The translations under genes and the position numbers were made by a program. A DNA stretch of 47,572 nucleotides from Polynucleobacter sp. (GTDB taxonomy: Bacteria > Pseudomonadota > Gammaproteobacteria > Burkholderiales > Burkholderiaceae): NCBI GenBank assembly GCA_023254115.1, contig JALQYK010000026.1, forward strand, positions 1 to 47,572, written 5' to 3'. Under the pieces are notes generated by a model. It made no database searches. It saw only the letters and a program-made list of their open reading frames with translations, and had not been told where the DNA came from. Shown here one piece after another: positions 1-9,910 of this stretch. Position 1 is the stretch's first letter. Every line of letters starts with the position of its first letter.

Positions 1-1462
1 CTACAAATAACAAGAAATACACTTGTGACAATCCAAATCCAAGAGCCCCAATAGATGCCACTGCATTAAAGTCAGCAAACTGAACTGGATAGTCAGCATA
101 ACGACGTGGCATACCTGCCAAGCCCAAGAAGTGCATTGGGAAGAATGTAATGTTGAAGAAAATCATTGAAGCCCAGAAATGAACTTTTCCACGGAATTCA
201 TTAACCATGAATCCAGTCCACTTTGGCGCCCAATAGTAGAAACCAGCAAACAATGCAAACAATGAACCAGCTACTAAAACATAGTGGAAGTGTGCAACCA
301 CGTAGTATGTATCTTGGATCATGATGTCAATTGGAGCCATCGCACAAATCAAGCCTGTGAAGCCGCCCATTGTGAACACGAAAATAAAACCAATAGACCA
401 CAACATTGGGGTTTCAAATGTCATTGAACCCTGCCACATTGTTGCAACCCAGTTAAAAATCTTCACACCAGTTGGAACAGCAATCAACATCGTTGCATAC
501 ATAAAGAACAACTGGCCAGTCACTGGCATACCAGTTGCAAACATGTGGTGAGCCCAAACGATGAATGACAAGATCGCAATCGAACCTGTTGCGTAAACCA
601 TTGAGCTGTAGCCAAACAATCTCTTACGTGCAAATGTTGGAATCACCTCACTGATGATGCCAAACGCTGGCAAGATCATGATGTAAACCTCTGGGTGACC
701 GAAGAACCAGAAAATATGCTGATACATCACAGGGTCACCACCGCCCGCTGCTGAGAAGAAGCTTGTACCAAAGTGGCGATCTGTAAGAACCATAGTGATC
801 GCACCAGCCAAAACTGGCATTACAGCAATCAATAGATATGCAGTAATTAACCATGTCCAACAGAACATTGGCATCTTCATCAATGTCATGCCAGGGGCAC
901 GCATATTAAGAATAGTCACAATGATGTTAATTGAACCCATGATGGATGATGCACCCATCAAGTGAACAGCAAAAATAGCCATGTCCATACCAGGACCCAT
1001 TTGCACAGATAGGGGTGCATATAGCGTCCAACCGGCAGCAGTTGCGCCACCAGGAACAAAGAATGATGACAACAACAATGATGCTGCTACAGGCATGATC
1101 CAGAAACTAAAGTTATTCATACGAGCAAACGCCATATCTGAGGCGCCCACTTGTAGTGGAATCATGTAGTTAGCAAAACCAACGAAAGCCGGCATGATGG
1201 CACCGAACACCATCACTAAACCGTGCAAAGTTGTTAACTGGTTGAATAATTCAGGACGAATAAATTGCAAACCAGGTTGGAATAGTTCCAAACGAATCAA
1301 AAGCGCCATCACGCCGCCAGCCATCAAGCTAACGAATGAGAAGATTAGGTATAACGTACCAATATCTTTGTGGTTGGTTGCAAACAACCAACGGCGCCAT
1401 CCATGTGGATGGTCATGTGCGTGATCATCGTGATGATCGTGTGCGTGGCTTACTGTGCTCAT
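1..1462 (-). CDS. ctaD: Cytochrome c oxidase subunit I (aa3 type), C-terminus truncated by the window edge
   Basis: Reverse-strand translation starts at the cat at 1460-1462 as MSTVSHAHDHHDDHAHDHPHGWRRWLFATNHKDIGTLYLIFSF..., typical of CoxA/CtaD; lies just downstream of subunit II. Confidence 0.95.
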   Translation of the reverse strand, partial: MSTVSHAHDHHDDHAHDHPHGWRRWLFATNHKDIGTLYLIFSFVSLMAGGVMALLIRLELFQPGLQFIRPELFNQLTTLHGLVMVFGAIMPAFVGFANYMIPLQVGASDMAFARMNNFSFWIMPVAASLLLSSFFVPGGATAAGWTLYAPLSVQMGPGMDMAIFAVHLMGASSIMGSINIIVTILNMRAPGMTLMKMPMFCWTWLITAYLLIAVMPVLAGAITMVLTDRHFGTSFFSAAGGGDPVMYQHIFWFFGHPEVYIMILPAFGIISEVIPTFARKRLFGYSSMVYATGSIAILSFIVWAHHMFATGMPVTGQLFFMYATMLIAVPTGVKIFNWVATMWQGSMTFETPMLWSIGFIFVFTMGGFTGLICAMAPIDIMIQDTYYVVAHFHYVLVAGSLFALFAGFYYWAPKWTGFMVNEFRGKVHFWASMIFFNITFFPMHFLGLAGMPRRYADYPVQFADFNAVASIGALGFGLSQVYFLLFV

Positions 1463-1491
1463 AGTCGCTCCAATTACCTATCTATATATGT

Positions 1492-2658
1492 TTATTTAGC
1501 TGCGCGTGCTGCGGTGAAGTCTTTAGGCTGGATCAATTCACCAGTCTTATTACCCCATGTATTGCGTGTGTATGTCATAACGGCTGCCAACTCAACATCG
1601 TTTAACTGATTCCACTTTGGCATTGCATTTTTACCGTTCAATAAAATCTTTTGTTGGCCTTCTTTGGGACCATTTACAACTTTTGATCCATCCAATGCTG
1701 GGAATGCGCCAGCACCCTTACCGTTTGGTTGATGGCAAGCAGCACAGTTAGCCGCATAAACTTTTTCACCGCGTTGCTTTAACTCATCCATGGTGAATGT
1801 TTTGCTAGGGTCGTCAGCTAAAGCTGCCAATTGCTTTTTCTTTTCAGAAACCCATGTTGCATAGTCTGTATCTGAAACAACTTTGACAACGATAGGCATA
1901 AACGCGTGCTCTTTACCGCACAACTCTGAACATTGACCACGGAAAGTACCCACTTTTTCAGCGCGGAACCATGTATCACGCACAAAACCAGGAATCGCAT
2001 CTTGCTTTACGCCAAATGCAGGAATTGTCCATGAGTGAATAACGTCGTTAGCAGTTGTTACTAAACGGATTTTTTTGCCTACAGGAACAACCATCTCATT
2101 ATCAACTTCCATGAGGTATGTGTCGCTCTTCTCAGCTTGGTTATTAATTTGTTCACGTGGTGTTGACAATGTTTGCAAGAATGAAATGCCTTCGCCTTCA
2201 CCCTTGATGTAGTCGTAACCCCATTTCCATTGGTAACCAGTCACCTTAATGGTGATGTCAGCATTCGTTGTATCTTTCATAGCAACAACAGTTTTTGTTG
2301 CTGGCAACGCCATGCCAATCACAATTAGTAGAGGCACAACAGTCCAAACGATTTCAACAGTGGTGCTTTCATGAAAGCTTGCTGATTGATGGCCTAATGA
2401 TTTACGGTGTTTGTAAATGGAGTAAAACATCACGCCAAACACGGCTACGAAAATTACTACACAGATAATCAACATCATCCAATGTAGAACTGCCACCTCT
2501 TCAGCAACCTTTGTCGCAGCAGGGTGTAGGTTTAACTGAAAACGTGCTGGACCACCCGGCATGTCATTGATAGCCCAAGCTAAATTAGCCTGGAGCAAGC
2601 CCACTAAACCAAATAGCAAACCGGCTAATGATGTGCGTTGTTTCATCTTGATTCCCAT
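1492..2658 (-). CDS. ctaC: Cytochrome c oxidase subunit II with fused C-terminal cytochrome c domain
   Basis: CuA motif CSELCGKEHAFM; heme c motif CAACH near the C-terminus; signal peptide and two TM helices. Confidence 0.96.
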   Translation of the reverse strand: MGIKMKQRTSLAGLLFGLVGLLQANLAWAINDMPGGPARFQLNLHPAATKVAEEVAVLHWMMLIICVVIFVAVFGVMFYSIYKHRKSLGHQSASFHESTTVEIVWTVVPLLIVIGMALPATKTVVAMKDTTNADITIKVTGYQWKWGYDYIKGEGEGISFLQTLSTPREQINNQAEKSDTYLMEVDNEMVVPVGKKIRLVTTANDVIHSWTIPAFGVKQDAIPGFVRDTWFRAEKVGTFRGQCSELCGKEHAFMPIVVKVVSDTDYATWVSEKKKQLAALADDPSKTFTMDELKQRGEKVYAANCAACHQPNGKGAGAFPALDGSKVVNGPKEGQQKILLNGKNAMPKWNQLNDVELAAVMTYTRNTWGNKTGELIQPKDFTAARAAK

Positions 2659-2815
2659 TTAATAAATTCTTGATCTATTGCATCGCACGATTACCTGTGC
2701 ACGTAATATCCGGTGATTATATTTGGTGAATTTGATCTAACGCAATAAATTACTAAGTTTTTTAGAGATTTAGATAGTAACCCCTAGGCAACAGGGTGTG
2801 TGAGCACTCGCATAC

Positions 2816-3562
2816 TTAGCGCTTTACTCTAACAATTTGATCAGGGCTAATTGTTGCAACACCCCCATCCGCCTTAGATAAATCATGATTTGGGGTCCAC
2901 GCATGCCCGTAAACAACCTCAAGGGTTATTTTTAGGGGGAAATCTTTCGGTAGATCTAGACATTTAGGCTGACTTGTTTTTAACAACCCCAAATCAAAAG
3001 CATCAGCAATTAATAAATCTATAGCTTCATAATCCAGGGTGATGTATTCCATATCCATCACGGGCTCAGAAAACCCGGCTTTTAATAAAGCATCGCCCAC
3101 ATCATGCATATCCCATGCACTAGGGACACTCTTTAAATCTTCACCAGAAAAATACTTTGCAATTTCTTTGCCTGTATCTGGGCCCAAGTAACTAAACATT
3201 AATAAGGCTTCTGTTTTAAGTAGCTCTCGCCACTTTTTAATGAGCAATGTTGGAGCCTCATCATGCTGTAGCTCAAGGTTTGACCAAATTAAATCAACCT
3301 TGCTTGTTACATCCTCAAAGCAAGGTCGATTGATCAAGTTAAGAAAGGCTTTTTTTAAGCCTTTTGCAATCAAATCAGGATTAGTCGAAAAATGCCTTGC
3401 CTTTGGGTATCGCCTGCCAAGCAATTCAATGTCAACTTGTCCCACGTGACAAATTGTTTGCGGCTCCATCCTAACAATCGACAGTTTGTCTTCCATGCGC
3501 TTAGCAATCTCAAGCGATAGAAATTTGGGCAAGGAGTGAGACACTGTCGAGATTGTGGACAT
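2816..3562 (-). CDS. BioC-like methyltransferase-domain protein, divergent
   Basis: 272-aa ORF (track 2816..3634); likely start MSTISTVSHSLPKFLSLEIAKRMEDKL at 3562; overall BioC-like layout, but the SAM motif I region is degenerate. Confidence 0.65.
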   Translation of the reverse strand: MSTISTVSHSLPKFLSLEIAKRMEDKLSIVRMEPQTICHVGQVDIELLGRRYPKARHFSTNPDLIAKGLKKAFLNLINRPCFEDVTSKVDLIWSNLELQHDEAPTLLIKKWRELLKTEALLMFSYLGPDTGKEIAKYFSGEDLKSVPSAWDMHDVGDALLKAGFSEPVMDMEYITLDYEAIDLLIADAFDLGLLKTSQPKCLDLPKDFPLKITLEVVYGHAWTPNHDLSKADGGVATISPDQIVRVKR

Positions 3563-3586
3563 AGCCATGAGTATACTCAGCGACCC

Positions 3587-4276
3587 ATGAAATTTCTGCT
3601 CCCAACTGCGTGTATTGGCTGTGGCAAATTTCAAGGATACAGAATTTGCGAAAAGTGCATTAACTTACTAAAGTCCCATCAAAAAAACAGATGTTCACAA
3701 TGCGCTCTGATTTGTAATGAAGCGCACGGAATTTGCACTAATTGTGAAATTCAAATACCCCCATTTGATCAAACTATTTGCATTGATTGTTATGGCGGCT
3801 TGTTAACTAATGCAGTTCATGACTATAAATATAAGCATCGAGTAGCAATTGCTAGAGGTTTAGTGGATGCTTGGTTACAAATTCATAAAGTTAATGATTT
3901 AACAAGCAATATTGACCTTTTAATTCCGGTACCGATGAGCTCTCAGAAATTAAATAAGAGAGGCTTTAATCAATCATGGGAGCTGTGTAAATCGTTTTCG
4001 AAAAAATTAAAGATAGCCACCTCATCATCAATTCTTTATAGAAATCATCTTGAAAGCAATCAGGCTCAAGCGGGGCGTGAGGAAAGAATAAAAAGACTTA
4101 AAGCTGTATTTCACATCAATCAAAATAAAATCAACTCGATTAAAAATACTCGGATTGTCTTGATTGATGACGTGATGACTACTGGAGCTACATTAAGTAC
4201 GATTGCAAAATTACTTAAAGATTTTGGCGCACAAAGTGTTCATAATTGGGTAATTTTAAGAACTCCATATAAATAA
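3587..4276 (+). CDS. comF: ComF family protein (phosphoribosyltransferase domain)
   Basis: N-terminal zinc-finger-like cysteines (CIGCGKFQGYRICEKC..CSQCALIC); PRTase motif VLIDDVMTTGATLSTIAKLLK; likely ATG at 3587. Confidence 0.9.
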   Translation: MKFLLPTACIGCGKFQGYRICEKCINLLKSHQKNRCSQCALICNEAHGICTNCEIQIPPFDQTICIDCYGGLLTNAVHDYKYKHRVAIARGLVDAWLQIHKVNDLTSNIDLLIPVPMSSQKLNKRGFNQSWELCKSFSKKLKIATSSSILYRNHLESNQAQAGREERIKRLKAVFHINQNKINSIKNTRIVLIDDVMTTGATLSTIAKLLKDFGAQSVHNWVILRTPYK

Positions 4277-4277
4277 A

Positions 4278-4748
4278 ATGCTAAATGTTGTACTAGTCGA
4301 ACCAGAAATACCTCCTAACACTGGCAACATTATTCGCTTGTGCGCCAATACCGGAGCTAAGTTACATCTGGTAGAGCCTCTTGGGTTTCCACTAGAAGAT
4401 TCTCGACTAAAACGAGCTGGCTTGGACTATCACGAATATGCCAATATGAAAGTACACGCCAATTGGCAGGCATTTTTAGAATCAGAAAAACCTTTGCAAG
4501 ACAGAATGTTTGCTATTACTACCAAAGGCAAAGCGCACCTTTCAGAATGTAAATTTCAAGAAAATGATTACCTTGTATTTGGCTCCGAAACCAAAGGACT
4601 AAATCAAGAAGTGCGTGATTATTTTTTACCTGAAAGAGCTCTAAGATTACCTATGCGGGCAAATAGTCGCAGTCTTAATTTATCGAATGCAGCTGCCATC
4701 ATGGTTTATGAAGCCTGGCGCCAGATGAACTTTATTGGTGGCGAGTAA
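4278..4748 (+). CDS. trmL: tRNA (cytidine(34)-2'-O)-methyltransferase
   Basis: SPOUT-family protein: MLNVVLVEPEIPPNTGNIIRLCANTGAKLHLVEPLGF ... FGSETKGL ... LRLPMRANSRSLNLSNAAAIMVYEAWRQ. Confidence 0.95.
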   Translation: MLNVVLVEPEIPPNTGNIIRLCANTGAKLHLVEPLGFPLEDSRLKRAGLDYHEYANMKVHANWQAFLESEKPLQDRMFAITTKGKAHLSECKFQENDYLVFGSETKGLNQEVRDYFLPERALRLPMRANSRSLNLSNAAAIMVYEAWRQMNFIGGE

Positions 4749-4749
4749 C

Positions 4750-5778
4750 TTATCGAGACTCAGCTCGCGCGTCACGACTCATTAATAACTTCACAGCTGA
4801 TGCAACGTCTTGTCCATTAAACAAAACTTCACACACCATATGTGTGATTGGCATTTCAATGCCCTTTGTTTTCGCCAAATCATTAACGGCCTGAGCGCAT
4901 CTAACACCTTCAGCAACATGTCCCAAAGCGCCTAAAACTTCTGATAATTTTTTACCTGAAGCAAGCTGCAATCCAACCTGCCTATTTCTAGAAAGATCAC
5001 CCGTTGCCGTTAGGATTAAATCTCCAACACCAGTTAAACCCATGGCTGTTTCTGACTTTCCACCCATCGATATGATCAACCGCATCATCTCCGATAGACC
5101 TCTTGTTAGTACCGCTGCGCGGGCATTTAAACCAAGGCCTAAGCCATCACCAATACCAGTTGCTATCGCTAATACATTCTTAATAGCGCCACCCAACTCA
5201 ACACCTACAACATCATCACTGCCGTACACACGCATATTGCCATGATGAAAAACTTGCTGGATCAGAGTCACTAGCTCTGTTGAGCTACTTGCTGCAGTTA
5301 GTGCACACGGCATGCCCCATGCAACTTCACTGGCAAAACTTGGGCCTGATAAAACTGCCAAACTAATGCCGCGATCCAATGCATTAGCAGCCTTTAATTC
5401 GCGTTCAATCACTTGGTGCGGCATGAGTGACGTGCTAGGCTCCAAACCTTTACACAACCAAACCCAATTCTTGGGCACTTTATTGAGTTTCAACAAAGCA
5501 TGAACAGTATCTTTAAGACCTGCAACTGGGGTAGCAATCACTACTAAATCTTGCTCGCCTACATGAGTAAATATTGCTTCCCAATCGCTACTAATTTTTA
5601 GTTGAGCAGGAAGATCAATATTTGGTAAATATTTTTGATTACGATGAGTTTTGGTCATCTCATCTGCTAAAGATGGTGAGCGACTCCATAAAGTCACATC
5701 ACAGCCCTTAGGATTCTTGGAGGCATGCATAGCCATTGCAGTACCCCATGCACCAGCTCCAAGAAAAATAACTTTCAT
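4750..5778 (-). CDS. gpsA: NAD(P)H-dependent glycerol-3-phosphate dehydrogenase
   Basis: MKVIFLGAGAWGTAMAMH start at 5778; GGAIKNVLAIATGIGDGLGLGLNARAAVLTRGLSEM signature; adjacent to secB. Confidence 0.96.
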   Translation of the reverse strand: MKVIFLGAGAWGTAMAMHASKNPKGCDVTLWSRSPSLADEMTKTHRNQKYLPNIDLPAQLKISSDWEAIFTHVGEQDLVVIATPVAGLKDTVHALLKLNKVPKNWVWLCKGLEPSTSLMPHQVIERELKAANALDRGISLAVLSGPSFASEVAWGMPCALTAASSSTELVTLIQQVFHHGNMRVYGSDDVVGVELGGAIKNVLAIATGIGDGLGLGLNARAAVLTRGLSEMMRLIISMGGKSETAMGLTGVGDLILTATGDLSRNRQVGLQLASGKKLSEVLGALGHVAEGVRCAQAVNDLAKTKGIEMPITHMVCEVLFNGQDVASAVKLLMSRDARAESR

Positions 5779-5779
5779 A

Positions 5780-6280
5780 TTAATTCGGCAAGATAATGCC
5801 GCTATCGTTTGACGCAGGAGCTGCTGCAGCCTGCTGTAAACGTTGCTCATAAAGAGCGTGGAAGTTAATCTCAGCCAAATGAACTGGTTGGAAACCAGCA
5901 CGACTAATCATATCTGCGATATTTGAACGCAAATACGGGAACAAAATTGTTGGGCATGCAATGCCTAATAGCGGATCAATTTGCTCTGGCGGCATTTGGC
6001 GAATTTCAAAAATGCCAGCCTGATGAGCCTCTACCAAGAAAAGAACTTTGTCTTCAATTTTTGTTGTAACTGTACCTACCAAGGTAATGTGGAAGTTATT
6101 CTCGTCGAGTTGGTTAGCCTGAATATCAACTTGTACTTCTAATTTAGGCTCACCTTGATTTAAAAGAATTTGTGGAGCATTAGGTTGCTCCAAAGAAATG
6201 TCTTTAAGGTAAATACGCTGAATTTGAAAACTTGGGTTGTTGTCCGCCGTGTTAGCTGAACCATTTGCTGCTTCTGTCAT
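5780..6280 (-). CDS. secB: Protein-export chaperone SecB
   Basis: [22 protein letters not shown]... [39 protein letters not shown]. Confidence 0.97.
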   Translation of the reverse strand: MTEAANGSANTADNNPSFQIQRIYLKDISLEQPNAPQILLNQGEPKLEVQVDIQANQLDENNFHITLVGTVTTKIEDKVLFLVEAHQAGIFEIRQMPPEQIDPLLGIACPTILFPYLRSNIADMISRAGFQPVHLAEINFHALYEQRLQQAAAAPASNDSGIILPN

Positions 6281-6299
6281 GTTTTTCCTATTTATTTAC

Positions 6300-6563
6300 T
6301 TATTTACCTAACAATGGGTCTAATTTACCCGCTTTATCTAGTCCTGATAAGTCATCAAATCCGCCCACATGAGTTTCATCAATAAAAATCTGTGGAACAG
6401 TGCGACGCCCAGTTCTAGTCATCATCTCTTCTCTTTTAGTCGGATCCTTGTCCACCAAAATTTTTTCATTGATTACCGCGCCTTTAGACGTCAACAACCT
6501 TTCGGCCATCACACAGTATGGGCAAACTTGTGTGCTGTACATAGTAATTTTTGGCATTTTCAA
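6300..6563 (-). CDS. grxC: Glutaredoxin 3
   Basis: Dithiol CPYC active site, TVPQIFI and GGFDDL motifs. Confidence 0.96.
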   Translation of the reverse strand: MKMPKITMYSTQVCPYCVMAERLLTSKGAVINEKILVDKDPTKREEMMTRTGRRTVPQIFIDETHVGGFDDLSGLDKAGKLDPLLGK

Positions 6564-6570
6564 CCTCTTA

Positions 6571-6984
6571 TTACTTTACTAATGGCAATCCAGCCTGATT
6601 CCAAGCTGAAATACCCCCTTCTAGACACATAATCTCTGAAAATCCAGCTTTTTTAAACTTTCCAATCGCGCCACTTGCTCTAGAACCGCTCAAACAAACT
6701 AAAATAATAGGCTTATTTGTATCGAGTTTTAGATGTTTAAAGCCCTTTTCAAGCTCTGAAACTGGTAAATGTTTAGAATTTGCTATGTGTCCTGAGCCAT
6801 ACTCTTCAGCACTACGTATATCAACAACTTGAGCTCCTTGTTGATTGACAGACTGAACAGCGGCATGAACGCCTAGCCATTGTTGATTAAAGCGACCCAA
6901 TAACTGAGGCAAAGCCAAAGCCAAGCCAGAAGTGACTAAAGTAGCTAACAGTAATAGATTATTTGTATTTGTAAAGAAGTCCAT
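6571..6984 (-). CDS. Rhodanese-like domain protein with N-terminal TM segment
   Basis: VVDIRSAEEYGSGHIANSKHLPVSEL ... CLSGSRASGA active-site loop. Confidence 0.9.
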   Translation of the reverse strand: MDFFTNTNNLLLLATLVTSGLALALPQLLGRFNQQWLGVHAAVQSVNQQGAQVVDIRSAEEYGSGHIANSKHLPVSELEKGFKHLKLDTNKPIILVCLSGSRASGAIGKFKKAGFSEIMCLEGGISAWNQAGLPLVK

Positions 6985-7006
6985 CAGTAAATTATAGAAT
7001 GTGAAT

Positions 7007-7699
7007 ATGAAACAACTCGTACTTATCCGCCACGGCGAATCCCAATGGAACCTAGAAAACCGTTTTACCGGCTGGGTTGATGTAGATTTAACACCAACTG
7101 GTGTTCAACAAGCTATCCAAGCTGGTGAGAGTTTAAAGGCTGCCGGCTATGATTTTGACATTGCTTACACATCTGTGCTGAAGAGGGCAATTCGTACTCT
7201 TTGGCATGCTCAAGAAGCCATGGATAGATTGTGGTTACCAGTTGTTCACAGCTGGCGCCTTAATGAGCGTCACTATGGCGCCCTTGCAGGCCTCAATAAG
7301 GCTGAAACTGCTGCTAAGTATGGTGATGAACAGGTACATATTTGGAGACGCTCTTACGACGTAAGACCGCCATTATTAGACCCTAATGATCCAAGAACTT
7401 CATATAACGACCCACGTTACGCCAAACTCAAACGTGAAGAAATACCTTTGGGTGAGTGTCTTAAAGACAACGTTGCTCGAGTTTTACCTCTTTGGGAAGA
7501 ATCAATTGCACCTGCGCTTCGTTCTGGCAAACGGGTATTAATTGCGGCCCATGGCAACAGTATTCGATCACTAGTAAAGTATCTAGATGAAGTTTCTGAT
7601 TCAGACATCATGGAAATCAACATCCCAAACGGCGTTCCATTGGTCTATGAATTAGATGACAACCTAAAACCAATTAAACATTTTTATTTAGAAAAGTAA
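7007..7699 (+). CDS. gpmA: 2,3-bisphosphoglycerate-dependent phosphoglycerate mutase
   Basis: [44 protein letters not shown]; track ORF begins at the upstream GTG (7001). Confidence 0.97.
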   Translation: MKQLVLIRHGESQWNLENRFTGWVDVDLTPTGVQQAIQAGESLKAAGYDFDIAYTSVLKRAIRTLWHAQEAMDRLWLPVVHSWRLNERHYGALAGLNKAETAAKYGDEQVHIWRRSYDVRPPLLDPNDPRTSYNDPRYAKLKREEIPLGECLKDNVARVLPLWEESIAPALRSGKRVLIAAHGNSIRSLVKYLDEVSDSDIMEINIPNGVPLVYELDDNLKPIKHFYLEK

Positions 7700-7702
7700 A
7701 TT

Positions 7703-9139
7703 ATGTATCGGTCAATTAAGAGTATTGCCCTAGTTTGTACAGGCCTGATTGCAGGTGTTGCACTAACCCTGCAACTTTCTGCAACTGCTCAGCAGGGCAA
7801 CTCTAATTTGCCACTTGATGAGCTACGTAATCTATCGAATGTATTTGGTCAAATTAAACGAGATTACGTTGAGCCTGTCGAAGATAAAAGATTATTAACT
7901 GATGCAATCAAAGGCATGGTGAGTGGTCTTGACCCTCATTCTTCATATCTAGACAAAAAAGATTTTGCTGAGATGCAAGAACACACTCAAGGCAAATTTG
8001 CTGGCTTGGGTATTGAAATCACATCAGAAGATGGTGTTGTTAAAGTTCTAAATCCAATTGAAGATACACCTGCGGCTAGAGCAGGACTTCAGTCAGGCGA
8101 CTTAATTACCAGACTAGATGACAAACCTGTGCGAGGCATGACTCTAGACCAAGCTGTCAGACGTATGCGTGGTGAGCCTGGCACAAAAATCACTTTAACG
8201 ATTTTTAGAAAAAGTGAAGACAGAACTTTTCCTGTAACGATTACACGCGCTGAAATTAAAGTTCAATCTGTCAAAGCAAAGTTGCTTGATGCTAGCATTG
8301 CTTATGTTCGCATTACAAGCTTTCAAGAAAGAACGATTCCCGATTTAGCGAAAAAACTAAATGAGCTTGCTGCAAAAGATGCTCAAATCAAAGGTCTAGT
8401 ATTAGATTTAAGAAATAATGGTGGCGGCCTTTTGCAAGGTGCCGTTGGTGTATCAGCTGCCTTCTTACCAACTGGAACTCTAGTGGTATCAACCAAAGGT
8501 CAATCTGAAGACGCCAAACAAATATTTAAGGCTAATGTAGATAACTACAGATTATCTGAAAACAACGACGCATTAGCCGACCTAGCGCCAATCTTCAAAA
8601 AAGTGCCGATGGTGGTATTGGTAAATGCCTTCTCTGCATCCGCATCAGAAATTGTTGCGGGCGCACTCCAAGACCACAAACGCGCAACAATCATTGGCAA
8701 AACAACTTTTGGCAAAGGCTCTGTGCAAACAGTTCGCCCGCTTAGCGCAGACTCTGCTCTTAAATTAACAACTGCCTATTACTACACACCGTCAGGTAAA
8801 TCTATCCAAGCATTTGGCATCAAACCTGATATTGCTGTTGATCAAAATGCAGATGGCGACCCAGATGATGTTCTTATTACTAGAGAAATCGATAGCGAGA
8901 AACATCTCAAAAATAAGCAATCTTCTGAAGAAAAATTAATCAATGAACGTGAAAAACGTAGACTTGAAGAATTACAACGCATTGAAGAAATTAATGCGAA
9001 GAAGACTCCTGAAGAAAAAGAGAAGGATCGCAAGAAGCGACCAGCTGAGTTTGGCTCCGCTGAAGATTTCATGCTGACACAAGCCGCTGCTTATCTAAAG
9101 GGTCAGCCTATCAAGAAATCTAAATCTCGCTTGGAATAA
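7703..9139 (+). CDS. ctpA: S41 family C-terminal processing peptidase with PDZ domain
   Basis: Signal peptide, PDZ domain (GLGIEITSEDGVVKVLNPIEDTPAARAGLQSGDLI), S41 core LVNAFSASASEIVAGALQDHKRA..GKTTFGKGSVQT. Confidence 0.95.
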   Translation: MYRSIKSIALVCTGLIAGVALTLQLSATAQQGNSNLPLDELRNLSNVFGQIKRDYVEPVEDKRLLTDAIKGMVSGLDPHSSYLDKKDFAEMQEHTQGKFAGLGIEITSEDGVVKVLNPIEDTPAARAGLQSGDLITRLDDKPVRGMTLDQAVRRMRGEPGTKITLTIFRKSEDRTFPVTITRAEIKVQSVKAKLLDASIAYVRITSFQERTIPDLAKKLNELAAKDAQIKGLVLDLRNNGGGLLQGAVGVSAAFLPTGTLVVSTKGQSEDAKQIFKANVDNYRLSENNDALADLAPIFKKVPMVVLVNAFSASASEIVAGALQDHKRATIIGKTTFGKGSVQTVRPLSADSALKLTTAYYYTPSGKSIQAFGIKPDIAVDQNADGDPDDVLITREIDSEKHLKNKQSSEEKLINEREKRRLEELQRIEEINAKKTPEEKEKDRKKRPAEFGSAEDFMLTQAAAYLKGQPIKKSKSRLE

Positions 9140-9151
9140 TTAGAGCGACGC

Positions 9152-9904
9152 ATGAACGACCAAGACCTTCTTAGATACTCACGCCATATTCTTCTTGATG
9201 ATATTGGCATTGAAGGTCAAGAAAAAATATTGGCTGCTCATGCGATAGTTATCGGCGCTGGAGGTCTAGGATCTGCAGCTGCGCCCTATTTGGCTGCAGC
9301 AGGCATCGGTAAAATTACCTTAATTGATCATGACACTGTGGATTTAACAAATCTGCAACGCCAGATCATGCATAACCAAAATTCTGTGGGGCAAGCCAAA
9401 GTTCAATCTGGCAAAACAATGCTTCTGAATCTAAATCCTCATATTGAGGTAAATGCCATACAGGAGAAAGCTACTGCTGAATTATTAGATCAACTATTGC
9501 CTACCGCAAGTGTTGTTTTAGATTGCAGCGACAATTTCACCACCAGACACATGGTTAATGCCGCATGCGTTCAACACAAAGTTCCTCTTGTCAGTGGGGC
9601 TGCGATTAAATTTGATGGCCAAGTAACTGTTATTGACCCACGCCAAAAATGCACACCTTGCTACGCATGTTTATTTCCAGCGGACCAAGAATTTAATGAA
9701 GTTCAATGCTCAACGATGGGCGTATTTTCACCACTAGTGGGCATCATTGGCAGTATTCAAGCTGCTCAAGCGCTTCAAGTGATTATGCAAATTGGTGAAC
9801 CTTTGGTTGGCAAATTATTACTATGGGATGCGAGGTCTTCGCAAGTTGATCAAATTGCATTACACCAAAGAGATGATTGCCCCATCTGCTCAAAGCATCA
9901 ATAG
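9152..9904 (+). CDS. moeB: HesA/MoeB/ThiF family adenylyltransferase
   Basis: GAGGLGSAAAPYLAAAGIG, DLTNLQRQ, CTPCYACLFP and C-terminal CPIC zinc motif. Confidence 0.92.
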   Translation: MNDQDLLRYSRHILLDDIGIEGQEKILAAHAIVIGAGGLGSAAAPYLAAAGIGKITLIDHDTVDLTNLQRQIMHNQNSVGQAKVQSGKTMLLNLNPHIEVNAIQEKATAELLDQLLPTASVVLDCSDNFTTRHMVNAACVQHKVPLVSGAAIKFDGQVTVIDPRQKCTPCYACLFPADQEFNEVQCSTMGVFSPLVGIIGSIQAAQALQVIMQIGEPLVGKLLLWDARSSQVDQIALHQRDDCPICSKHQ

Positions 9905-9910
9905 GCACTG

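Noticed and set aside
5779-5901. N-terminal extension of gpsA into secB
   Set aside because: The conserved GpsA N-terminus MKVIFLGAGAWGT starts at 5778; the extension is out-of-frame secB sequence
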